DNA from: Pontederia crassipes
Taxonomy: Eukaryota > Streptophyta > Magnoliopsida > Commelinales > Pontederiaceae
Length of the DNA: 64,000 bases
Reading direction: 5' to 3'
NCBI GenBank assembly: GCA_030549335.1
Contig: CM060195.1
Location: 49,509,975-49,573,974, forward strand
Shown: positions 23,357-35,800 of the stretch, one piece after another
Position numbering within the stretch: position 1 is the first letter of the stretch
How the letters are laid out: each line of letters begins with the position of its first letter
Notes under the pieces: generated by a model
What the model saw: only the letters and a program-made list of their open reading frames with translations
What the model was told of the DNA's origin: nothing
The model's database searches: none
Made by a program: the position numbers and the translations under genes

Positions 23357-26300
23357 TTTCAAAAAAATAAAAATAAAAAGATGATGCATGGAATTAAATT
23401 GCATCATGTCATTAGGTTGCTAATAGCCGGTACTTAAATTAATAAAAAAATGATTAATTACGTACCTGAAGGGCTAAAAAAACGAAGCATAACTGCAGAT
23501 GACACTTCTAATGCGGTGTTACGTGACATCCAATTAAGCATGGGATATTGAACGTTTAGCCTCGAGGACAAAAACACAAGTCTTCTTCTTCTCTCGAGGT
23601 CTAAACTCGTTTAAAACGTTGGGCATCATTTATGTTCATCTTCTTTAATTATTGCTATAAATCCATAATAGGTAAAATATCTTCTTCATAATTACATCAT
23701 CGCAGACACCATCAATATTTCAACTATATTGTAACTTTTTGACTAGGCATCTCTTTGTTGTTCTAAGACTAAGAGGCTGCATAATATTCTTGCCGCCGGT
23801 GATGCTCTTTTTTATATTTTTAATGTCTGAAAAATAATGTCGACGGCTTAATTCGTGCTTAAAGAGTGCATTATTTACAAATGGGAGGTCGACCCACTAT
23901 GAAATTCAATTAATTCAGTTAAATTCGTCTCGAGTTAGACAATGACAAGCAAGATTTAAAATAAAAAATATTTTATATATATATAAATTCGAACTTGATA
24001 TTTTATTTAAGTGAGAAAAAATCGCTTATTAGTTACTACTTCACGAAATATATGAGTTGTAGTACAGGAGGGTTCCCACGTCAACCTCCAACCACAGGAC
24101 CCACGTCAACCTGGCAGTTGGTCTGCCTTTTGATTCGTCGTGTCTCGTGCCCCTTTTTGTCCAATAGGACGACTACATGGCATGCATCCGGATTCCACAC
24201 CAAATCCCTCTTTGTTCCAAGTCGTCCAACCAAGCCCACATCTTAACTGGTGACAATTACAAATTCATGATTTTGATTTTTGGTGGTTCCATTCCCATGA
24301 AAAGTAATAAGTCCACTCCTCGCCACCTCAGCTATTACTCTTCAACAATTTTGACCTCACTCTAATGCAAATAAGTTGTTAATTTGACCTCCAAAATAAT
24401 AATAAATTAAACTGAATATCAAGAATATATATATATATCCATATATTTTAATATTATTCAATAGAAAGTACAGTAGAAAATTCAAATGCAAAATGTTCTT
24501 GCATAACTAAGTTCTCAAGCAATGATTTCGAGTCTCCACCACGTGATAGCTCGTATGGAAAAATTTCCGAGATGGAAAAAAAAAAGTCTGAATACAAGAT
24601 TATATAATACAGGGTGGAGAAAGAAAAGCCAATCAATAATATACAATCATTATGCATCTAACAGATCTTAATTACTTAAATAAATAATTATATGATTGAT
24701 ATTAAAATTCAACAAGTGTGTGTGTGTGGGCAAAAGAAATAAAACAATAATTTCCTTTAGTCCATAGTTTTAAATGCATACAAGTTAACCTTATTCATGC
24801 TCTTTCTCTCTCTCTCTCTTGGATAAAATCACATAATGCATGAGGTTTTCTCACGTCTCTTACCTACTAAATTTCTAAGCAATATCTTATGCAATGTATA
24901 GGGTTGTTTTCCCTGCTCATACGAGTTGTCTTCTTGCAACACATTTCCCTTTCTTACAAAATATCTAATTAAATGGACGACTTTATGAAGATTAATTTCT
25001 TAAAACGAGAAACTAAATGCCTTTATGGGAAAACTAAATTCGCAAGAAATTAAACCCCCCATAGTGTGAAAAATATATACCTTGAAATATTAGTTTCGAG
25101 ATTACGATAAGAAATTTTTTTTCACCAATTCTACACATTTCTTGATGGGTTGTAATTAGGAGTTCATGCGATTCAGGTCGGGCGTCTCAACAAATTATAT
25201 TAAAAAAAAAGAAGAGAAATCACTTTATAATGGGACAATCTTTTTTTTTAAATTAAAGTTTCATAATAGAAAAATATTAAATTATATATGAAATATTACC
25301 ACTAAAAAAATAATTATATAAATAAAAAAAATGTGTCACGCAGACTCTTATCATTTTATCGGTAGAGTCGATTTTCTTCTATTAAAAAATTGATTCTTAT
25401 TTTTTTTTAAAAATTAATCTAATTTTTTCGAGTCACATAAATTTATCCGTGGGTCGGTTTTCACCCCCAGCTGTAACACACTTTTCAGAGTTTTCAATTT
25501 GTTAGCAGTCAACGAGAGAAATTTCCAACATTTTTTTTTCAAAAAAAAAGAAGGAAAAAAACAGTAACACAGGTTGTGTGTGCTGTCCGTTTCTTGGTGC
25601 GTTTACTGATTAGAAGACCCAAATCAAATCAAATGGGAGATGTCACAATTCATAATGGTTCCATTTATAAAGTTAACGCACACTGACGGGTGTCGTCAAA
25701 CGTATCCTTTGGTCTCTTTATTATTATTATTTTCTCTGTGCAAGTATTTTAGTAGGAAAGATAAAATAAAATAAGAATATATAAACCGGGAAAACAGAGT
25801 TTTTTATGCTTGTGAAAATAAAATAATTAAGAATGTCTAGTTTGTTCTGTTATTTCTTGGACTGGTAATATATCCTTATCATAAATGTATACTTATTATA
25901 TTTCGAATTACACAAATGGTGCATTCACTCACTACATTGTCATTCAAAGAACATTATTTCTCTCACTTTATTTAGTATGCATAAGTCATCTGCATTTATA
26001 AGAAAATAAAAATTTATGAGTTAATATATAATTTTTACTAATATACCTTTAAACAAAATAATTATATTTTTATATATAAATTATTTTTAATTTCATAAAC
26101 TTAAATCATAAATACATATTTTCATCCTTAAAATTTCAATTTATAAAATAATTAATATATTTATTAAAATATAATAATATATTCATAATAATTAATTGAA
26201 ATTTATTTGATTAATTTTATAATTTGTTTAATAATTTTTAGAATTTATTTAAATAAAACTATAAAAAATAAATGTGAAAAATGAAATTAAAAAAGTGTCA

Positions 26301-26550
26301 GAATTATCTCTTTTTTCATAGACAATTTGCATTGTAAGTGAATTGTTTGAGTAAACATGATAATGTAGTAAATCTAAATAATTTAACACAATATTACTTA
26401 ATAATCTATAAAAATTACTCATAGGGAAACGCTTGCAAAGTTTTTTTTCTGTTGATATAACTAAGGGCAATATTATAATTATTATTATTATTGTAAAATA
26501 CACTATTATTATTTTATTTTATCTCAAGAAATCAAAATCTCTAATATTTT
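23357..26550. other. AT-rich spacer with no gene recognised
   Basis: Low-complexity AT-rich DNA with scattered CT and AT tracts. The ORFs present are short and have no family resemblance. Confidence 0.5.
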
Positions 26551-26554
26551 CAAG

Positions 26555-26910
26555 CTTAACTTATGTTTGGAGAGAACGAGAGGAAATGAAGAGCAAGGGA
26601 ATGTACTTTTTTTTTAAAATTAGTTTGGGTAACAGAGGAGAGAGAAGAAAATTGATAACTTAGTGTGGGTAACAGAAGAGAGAGAAGAAAATGGAGAGAA
26701 AATTTTCCTCCATAAGTCAAAATCTTCAAATTCAAATTTGGAGAGTAAGAGAGGGAAAAGAAATAATAAAAATTTTATTAAGTGAAATGTCTCAAATATT
26801 TTAAAATAAAGCATCCTTTATCATTATTTAAAAAAAGCATAATTATCATAAAAATTAATACTAAATTTTTTCCTCTCATTTACTTTCATTTACCTCCATC
26901 CAAACAAGAT
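26555..26910. mobile_element. Possible MITE-like segment
   Basis: The left end has atgtttggagagaacgagag and the right end, read on the opposite strand, has cttgtttggatggaggtaaa, a loose inverted match. Inside, tgggtaacag followed by gagagagaagaaaat occurs twice, near 26626 and 26665. No clear target duplication was found, so the boundaries are approximate. Confidence 0.35.
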
Positions 26911-27952
26911 TTTAAAAAAAATCCTCATTTACTTCTTTTTCCTTCCCCCTTTTCCCATTTTTCTTCATATAACTAATTCTTATATTCTTTGAAGTTGCAT
27001 CGATGTGTGAAGAGTTATCTTCTTCCATCAAATTTTCATCATTTACCACTCTCTTTTTTATTAGTCGTAAAATATTGTTTATATTTTTCGTCAATCTTCC
27101 CTTTAAAGTTTAAAGTATGAACCTATGAACTATCCAAATGCTCACCTACATTTTCTAACCTAATCATTTTTTCCACTTTAATATTACGGCAATTTTCTTA
27201 AAGAAAATATTTTTTTATAACTTCTATTATAATTTTCTTAAAAAATAGATTTAAAGTTTATTCAGATCAGTGACCTATTTTATTATTTTTAAATATTAAA
27301 TATATCACATTGAATGTTTAAAAATACCTCTGAATTTAACTTTTTTTACGTAAATAAGTTAAACTGACATATTATGGCATTGTAATTCAAAATATTCTAA
27401 TCAAAATTATATAGACTTTATTAAAATAAATTAATGTCTTGATAATATTTAAGTTTAACTAAATAAATCAGTAATATATTTAAAAAGGGAAGTAATATTT
27501 TTTAAAAGTATATTTGATTCGGGTCGAATTTCTTCTATTTTTTGCAGGAATCTCTAATGAATAATTTTAACTATTTCAAAAAATTAACTTAGTTTTCAAT
27601 TATAAGTTTTATTTTTTTATTTTTTTCGAATTGATTAATTTTTTTGATAACTAGATTTTTTCTTACACTTCTATATAAATAATGAACAATATTTAAGTAT
27701 AAAAAAAATGTGTGGTGAGAGTCTCGAGTTTTGTTAAGTGGTGGGGGATGCCTCGCTCCCGAACACCGCATCAGACAAGGATGGGTGCCCAACTGACTCG
27801 GTGCCATCCACCCTTCTCTTCTTACCCCACTCTTCCTGCATCACAGTCCATCCACCGTTGTCACACACCCTCTCTCTCTCCACCGTTGTCTCTCTCTCCA
27901 TCCACCGTTGTCACACACCCCCTCCCTCTTCCTCCGTTATTTTTTTTATGGT
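26911..27952. other. AT-rich spacer
   Basis: No gene recognised. A short GC-richer piece at about 27710-27940 contains ccaccgttgtcacacacc-type repeats and CT tracts but no convincing ORF. Confidence 0.45.
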
Positions 27953-28596
27953 TGCGTTCGATACGAAAATATTAAAAAAACTTTTATTCTCGAAAATTAA
28001 TTAATGTGATAAAAAAATTTGAATTAGTGTTTAGATAAAAAAGTGTAATGATGGAGATTTAAAAAGTTAATATGATGAATAAATTTTAGTTAATTGTAAG
28101 AACTAAGAATATAATTTATTATTTTATGAGATATAAAATTATAGTAAATAAGAATATATTATTAATATTATAATTTACTTAAATCATTATATTATTAATA
28201 TTACTTTTATTTGTTTTGATTAAATATTTTAAATATTATTAATATTATAATTTACGTACATTTTAAGATCCAAATATAATATATTTTTTTAAAAAATAAT
28301 TGAATAGTTTAATTAATAAAATATTTATTAATTATTAGAACTAATTATTTTATAGTTTTTAATTAATAATATTTAATAAATTATTTTATAAGATCCCTAA
28401 TAATGTATTAATATATTATAAATACATACATTATAAAATAATTAAAAAATAAATGAAATGAAAAAAAAGTCAAAGATTGCGACGTTGAAAAAAAAAACAA
28501 ATATTCTTGCCGAAGACAAGAACTTTCTGCGGGAATATTTGACGAAATGTTCCCGCGGAAGTCACGTGACGAGAACATTTTTTTGTTCCCATCTGG
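27953..28596. mobile_element. AT-rich non-coding element, diverged copy 2
   Basis: Same order of blocks as 473-1142: a ttgcgtt-type start, gaaaatat, then ttctcgaaaattaatt, agtgtaatgatg, a long AT-rich stretch, and a right part with ttcttgccgaagacaagaac, gtcacgtgacg and gttcccatc. Many substitutions separate the two copies. The right border is uncertain and no target duplication is seen. Confidence 0.6.
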
Positions 28597-28797
28597 AGAT
28601 GGTCAATTTTTAGGCATCGTTCGAATAGAGATGATAGGAGCGAACAAGTCATTATTCAACGAAAAAATATCAAACAACACGAGAAATAGGAACAATCTTG
28701 GACAAACCTTTATAATTCAAGGCATATTTAATTCTATCGAGTTACTATTTTAAGGGTTAGTATATTATTAAAAAATGGTATACATGAAGGATATCAT

Positions 28798-29055
28798 CAG
28801 GGGCAGACCAACGTTGTGAGCCCCCTCAAAAATTTAAATTTTTTTAACTATATATATTAATATATAATTTTTGTGATTAAAACTTGAATTTGACCACCCT
28901 TAATTGCATTTAGTGTCGCCTCATGATATATCTCTGAAGTATTGGTAGGTATTTTAGTAACATTTCTAAAAGTTATGGATTCAAGACTTATCTCTGTCAA
29001 TTTTTTTGTTCAATTATTTTGGCCCCCCTCACTTTTAACTCTCGGTCCGCCTCTG
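28798..29055. mobile_element. hAT-like MITE, 258 bp
   Basis: Starts CAGGGGCAGACC; the far end read in reverse is CAGAGGCGGACC, matching the CAGGGGCGG-type termini of plant hAT elements. Just inside both ends lies a gccccctc/gagggggg pair, also inverted. The flanking 8-mers gatatcat and tgcgtcat agree only in part, so the target duplication has decayed. It has no ORF. Confidence 0.65.
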
Positions 29056-30341
29056 TGCGTCATTTAACTATTCTCTATAGTCATCCAAACGCCATGATAG
29101 AATAACATAGGACATTTTTTCTTATCTTTCTAAATAAATTTTAATTGTTGAAATATATTGGTGTATTCCTGTGACTCTATCCCGTCCATCCACCCTTGCC
29201 ATGACTCTCTCTCTCTTGCTTGTGAGATAACTTCTTGTTGGATAGCTGGATGGAGATGAGCGAGAGGTTGCTTTTTTTTATTTGCTAATATACTAAATAA
29301 TAAGTAAATAGTAAACATGATATTTCAGATTAGTAAAAAAAAACAAGAATATGAACAAAACTTGACTCTATATTATTCTTTAATAATAATGAAGGACACT
29401 ATTGTCATTTTTAAAAAAATTATAGCTATGAACAGTAGTATTTTTAGGATACTATTGTCATTTTTTAGTTGGAATTCATTATTTTTTAACTCAGTTTTTT
29501 TTAAAATATTCTGTTATAATAAATATTTTTATTCTTAAAATGAACAGCACTCATTTGGCATGGGAATAAGACAAGAATAAGTGCAATTATTTAGCCAAAC
29601 AAGTTTAAATAAGTGGTGTGGGCAATGGGTTTTGTCTTCTCCAGGTGGATTAAGGCTGTTGAGTTAAGTGTTGGATTATAGAAATTTTATTTTAGAACGC
29701 AGAAAATGTTTTCAAACGGACCTAATTAGTTTATGAGTTGTAGTAAGCATTATTAATTTAACACATGTAAAAGGAATTAGAAATGTTGCGTCCAACTTTT
29801 GGAAAGAAAACGTCAATTAGTTTATATATGTAATTAAATCGTGTTAAACTCTGTTGCAATGCAAAGAATGTAACACCTTCAACTCAATCAAAATATTATT
29901 CGCTTTGATTTTTTATCCGCACAAATTTAAAATATATTTTGAAAGACGAAGAGTGTAGTTACATATAAATTTATGATCACATTCGTATTTTGTTCATGCG
30001 AAACTATTCAATAAGACAATGTCAGATCGTTGCAAAAAATCTAGACATATTTGTAAATATCTAGTAATAAAAAAATTAATTATTCTGTAATATTTTACAA
30101 AATGATAAATTGGTCCTGGTATCCGCTTTTTTAGTGCAAAAAAAAAAAACGAATCTTTTGAGAGAAAAAAAAATGAATATATAGTTGATCTCGTATGAAT
30201 AGTTCATAACAATGCAACTACGGCTATATAGCGGTTGCTATTATTTCATGTTGAGTACATTATCCTCATGTGCTAGTATGAAACGTCTCGGAAGGTTATT
30301 GTTAATAATTAATAAGTCAAAGAAGATACGTCAAAATATTG

Positions 30342-30393
<52 letters not shown>

Positions 30394-32860
30394 CCATGGG
30401 CCACCTTTGTGATCTAATGACTCATACTAGAGCAAAAATTATTCCATCCTTAAGCTTCTAGTTAGCTTCCTTAACCCAAAAGTTAAGCAATTGTTGCTTT
30501 TGGAACACTCCAATCTATATACCTTTTTAATAAAATGAGATATATATAACTTAAAACATTTCACTTCATTTAAATCTGTATTATTTTTAGTTCTATATTT
30601 ATCTGATTATCTATTTTATTATTCATTCAACATAAAAAAAGATTTATTAATATTGTATTAAAGTAAAAAAATATATGATGAGCTTTTTAGTTTTAATCAC
30701 AGTAGTCTTGGGTATGCATGATTTTAAATTACAAATATGTTCTAAGTAATGACAAATTATTTATCATTACTAACAAAACGAAATGAATATTAATAACATG
30801 ATAAAAATATATTTGGATAAATAAGGAAATGAATAAAACCAACACAAGTTATGTACGTCACACGAGGCGAATGCAAGAGGTATTTTAAAAGGAAAATCAA
30901 TGGGCACAAATAGTAAATTCATCTTTAGTACTCAAAACACTGTGATGTTTATCATTTTAAGAGGAAATTATTTTTCCGATTTAAATTCCGACATGCAAAG
31001 ATTCAATTAATCTTATCTTATATAGAATAATCTTTTAAAAAATTATTTGTGTATATTATTTACTATTTAAATAGCAACTATTCATATTTATCTTATATAG
31101 TATAGTACCCACATATATTATACATAACAATCGAGTTTTGCTTTTGATATTTGTTAGTATCACCTGATTATTATTGTTTTTTTTTACATTTACTACTTAG
31201 ACTTTTTTCAATATAAAATTTCAATCCTATAACTTGATTAGAAAACGAGTCCGGACAGAAAAAACTTTGAAAAATCTATTTTGTAATGGGTGATGAATCT
31301 AGTACCAAAAAAAATTGTCCTTAATAGTCGGTGGCCATAAAATTTATCTCTCTCTCCCTCTCTCTCTCTCGTTACAGAATTTTGGGATCACGCAGTCATT
31401 GACAATTTTGACATTTTAAAGGTCAGAATTCCTACACAACGAGCTCATGGCTCATGGACCTTAATGATAAAAAAAATAAACAAACACTTATATAATATAC
31501 AAATATATATATATGTAGGTGCATTCATGCATTTGAGATATTTATTTGACTCCACTACTTTACAAACTAAAACTACAAGTACGCCGTACTATATAGCGCA
31601 TTAAAGTGCAACTTATTCCCACTTTTCATGTCTTTCCGGTATTATTGACGATGCCCACTTTTCAATTCAACTCAAAACCAATGCCAATTTAACCCTCCCA
31701 AAAGTACAAGGTATCTTAATATTATCTTGCCAAGCCAAGGTTAACAATTTTGTGAAATGTTTTTTTTACTTTATATATAGTATTAAATTAGTAATAGAAA
31801 AAAGGTCCCACTGGTTTTTCTTTTATTTCCTTATTTTTAATATTATATATCAACGGATTTAGGTGTGAAAATTCTAAGATGATTATAAGAGTTAAAAGTC
31901 TTTTTTTGTTGTTAAGTGTCATATGATGTCCTTGAAGAGATGAAGATGCTATCATCTTACTATTTCTTGAACTAATTGATCATTTTATAAATTCTTTGCC
32001 ATATTTTTGTTCCTGTGCTTTTACATAATTTTTTTTTGTTAATGGCACAAGTAAATCTGCACTTTTACATAATTGCCTGCGCTTTTCCTTATCGCTTCTT
32101 TCTCTTTTTCTTCTCTTTAATGGCTGGAAATATATCAGAACTTTCCCAAATTGACATCTAAAACTCAACTAATTAAATAAAGAAATGTGGATTTTGCCAA
32201 ATTCTCATGTCAACTCATAGTACTCGCTCCATAAAGGCAACCATTTTTTTTAAAAAAAAGAAAACTAAAAAAAAATAGAAGAAGAGAGCCATCACACGGG
32301 TACTCAGAAACTAACGGTGGATGTGATGCCATCAGATGAAACGAAGCGTCCAGATAATTTCACAGTTTTTTTTATTGTTATTACCTCGTCTTCGTAGTCT
32401 TTGCTCGGCGTCCGCGTGGAGTCAACAATGCCCCTCTTCACACTGCGAAGCCCCTTTTCGATTCGCTCCTCAAAAGTTCCTCAAATTTTTCGGCTTCCAA
32501 AAGCACGAAAATACCTCGTTTCCGATCCAAATTTCCGTGTGTTTCTTCCGCGCGAGTGCGAAGTTTGCATCTTTTTGATCGCCTGAGCTGCCAGAGCTCA
32601 TCAAAGTCTCATCTTTTCTTCTTTTTTTTTTTCGTTCGAAGAAGCCACGCAGGTCTGATCCGATTTCTTCCCATTTTTCACCTGTTCCGGTTCAAAGTTT
32701 GCGTCCTTTCCATTTCTTGAGCCGCAAAAAGACTCTTTAAATCTCACCTTTTTCTCGGAAGCAACAGGACTTCGATTCCTGACCTTGCTTCTTTTTCCCC
32801 TTTGAGCTGCAAAATTTTGCGCCGTTTTGTTATGACCGGATTTGGTTGATCCGGGAATCG
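29056..32860. other. AT-rich spacer, then promoter/leader of the kinase gene
   Basis: No gene is recognised from 29056 to about 32280. Composition becomes GC-richer from about 32330 to the ATG at 32861, consistent with a 5' leader. That leader contains short ATG-started ORFs, for example from 32336, which could act as upstream ORFs, but I cannot show that they are transcribed. Confidence 0.4.
30343..30389. repeat. (TA)n microsatellite
   Basis: About 23 uninterrupted AT/TA dinucleotides. Confidence 0.95.
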
Positions 32861-35800
32861 ATGTTCTTCTTGAACCATAAAAGGGACGCCGTTCGGGCGG
32901 GACGCAAAGCGATGAACTCGAAGGAGCGGACGCCGAAGGAACAGAAGCAGGCTGCGGGCAAGCCGAGGTTGGAGCGGCGCAACGCCGCGAAGGATATCGA
33001 GTACGAGGCAACGGGTGCGGCATCGTGGTCCTCCTCCTCCTCGGCCTCGTCGGATGAGTCTATCATCCTTCGTGCCGCTCGTTCGCTGGACGTCATGCCG
33101 TCGACGTACTCCAACCAGACCAGCTTCCGTATTGACGGCAGCGTGGAGGGCGAAATGGACATACTCTGCCGCAGCCTCGGTCTCTCCGGCCCAGATGAAT
33201 TCGCCATTCCCATCTCTCTTTGGGAGGAGCACAAGGCTCGGTCGTCTTCTCACATCCCTCCCGTGTCCGGTCTACTCCAACGTGATATCGCGGCGAAGAA
33301 AGATCCTGCCTTTGCGCCTCAAGAAGCCGTTGAGTTGCCTAATTCGGCTCCAGCCGTGCTGTCTTCCCGGTCCATCGGGGACAAGATAACCCAGCAGGAG
33401 AAGGGGGATGGAGAACGCCAACCTTCTGATACGAAGGTTGGTAGCGAAGCTTTGAAGAGCCCACGGCCATCCCCAGGAGGGGGAGGAGGAGACGGGGGAA
33501 TTCGCGGTGTTCGGCCTCCTGTCCTTTCTCCTCCGCCGGCAATGGCCATTCTTTCGCCTCTACCATATAAGCCAGCAGCGCAGACCCCGCAATTAGTGCT
33601 TAAACCGCCGCCATCCATGTCCCTTCCATCCCTTGACAGCTCGAGCTCATCTTGGGATATCCTGAAATCCTTCGCGCCAGAGGTTGAAGACGGTGGCCTT
33701 GATTCAGGGGGGAGGAAATCAGTGGATTCTGATGAGGATGACGACGAGATCAGAGGGTTGAGATTGGGGGAGACCTCGGAGGGATTCACGGGGACGTCTT
33801 CGTACTCGACGATGAATGACGATGATGCATCGAGTACGACGACTGAGGCAATGTTCAACATCTCACCAAACGGCAGGTTCAAGACCAGAATCAAGTCGTG
33901 GTGGAAAGGTAATCGGCTGGGGAGCGGTTCATACGGGACTGTGTACGAAGGGTACACCGAGTAAGTGCCTATTGGCTCTTTATCTCCTTTCTTTCATTTT
34001 TTTGCAAATCACGTTAGCTATTGCCAACTCTTCACAGTGTTTTATGCCTCTTGTTTTGTCTGTTTATAAGTTTTAAGTTACAGACTAACGGGGATAATTT
34101 GTTAGATCGCATAGCTTTATCCACAATTTTCATTATTGTTGATGGTGAACAAGATGAACACGTAGAATCCTTTATCAGAAATGTTTATTTGATATCTTGT
34201 TGTACATGCTTGTTCACGTGGAGTTGGAAAAACACCACCGCAAAATCATCCAACCTTCACGAAGATTGCAGTTAATTTTCTTTCGTCTAGGAATCTATTT
34301 TCAACGATTTTCCTCTTTTGATTAATGAAACATTGTTTTTATGGCTGCAGTGAGGGTGTATTTTTTGCTATTAAAGAAGTATCTTTGCTTGATCAAGGAG
34401 CAAATGCCCAGCAGTGTATTATTCAACTTGAGCAGGTACATAACTCTGTTACTTTTCCATCTTCAACATTGCTTCCAAGTAGCAGAACTAATAATATCTT
34501 TGCATACTTTTCTTCTTTCAGGAGATTGCACTTTTAAGCCAGTTTGAACATGAAAACATAGTTCAGTATTATGGAACAGACAAGGTATCTTGTTTTCACT
34601 TTTTACCTTCTTTAGCTTTGTACGCTCACTTTTGTAATGGCAGAATGTCTATAAATGCATGTCCTCGCTCACTCTTTTCTTCTGTTACATAGAAGTCATT
34701 TGTTTGTGTCAAAATATGGAAAGCAAATTGGCAATTTCTCCTGCTTGGAATAAGTAGGATACAAGAAAATTTAGTTAAAGCATCTAGTCTTTCCGTCATG
34801 TTGCTCTTTCTCATGAAAACTCTATCTTGCCTTGTTTTGTATTCATTCAGTTTCTTCTACTAGTTCTATTTTGATTGGCTTAGTTATTGAAAAGAAATTA
34901 GCATTCGTCGAGATATTTATATCCTCATGAATTCATTGTCTTATGGATACTTTTGCAGGAGGATTCAAAATTGTTCATTTTTCTTGAACTTGTTACACAA
35001 GGTTCCCTTGCATCTCTATATGGAAAGTATCCTCTCCAAGATACTCAAGTCTCTGCATACACCAGGCAGATTCTGAATGGTTTAAAATACCTTCATGAAC
35101 GAAATGTAGTCCACAGGTGAAACAATGCATAAGTTTGCTCTCAACTACCACAAAACATATATCTTCTACGGCAGTTTATAATCTAATATTCAGAGAAATA
35201 TGAAATATGAGTACTTTTTTTATATGTGAAATATGAGTATTACATAAAGGTGGATGTTTGTCCATTTCTTTACCAACTTATACCAACTAAAAGATCTGTT
35301 ACATCTGTCCCTATATAATCCAATTTATTTGACTGAATATATCTGCCTCTCGGAATCTAAATTTCTTTTTGTAATTATTGATGTACCTGTTATTTGTTAA
35401 GCAAAATCAACAAACAGTTCGCATGTGATATTCCATTCACAACAATGTATAGAACCTAATGCATCCTAAATTGGACACAATGAGAAGTATTTTACGGTGT
35501 AGTAGTAGGCAAGCCAGTTGTGAAACAAGAGATCTCGAGTTTTACTTTTACTGTTGAACAACTAAAAAATTGTGCCCTTTTATTTCTCATTTAGTTTACT
35601 TTGTACCAAGTCTGTTGGGCTCGTTATAACCCAACAAGTTGGATATAGTTGTACTAGTGAATGCCAATGAGTAGTCCACTGATAGTACACAGGTGTTGGG
35701 TTAACCAAGTAAAATTGTGAAATTTTCTCTGAGACTCATATTGCTCGATCATAATGTCTTTCCTTCGATAGTGTCTGTATCTTACCTTGGTTTCACTATC

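Noticed and set aside
33319-33957. 212-codon open frame on the minus strand opposite kinase exon 1
   Set aside because: It is a shadow of the GC-rich, Ser/Pro-rich coding exon on the plus strand; the plus frame matches the MEKK family throughout.
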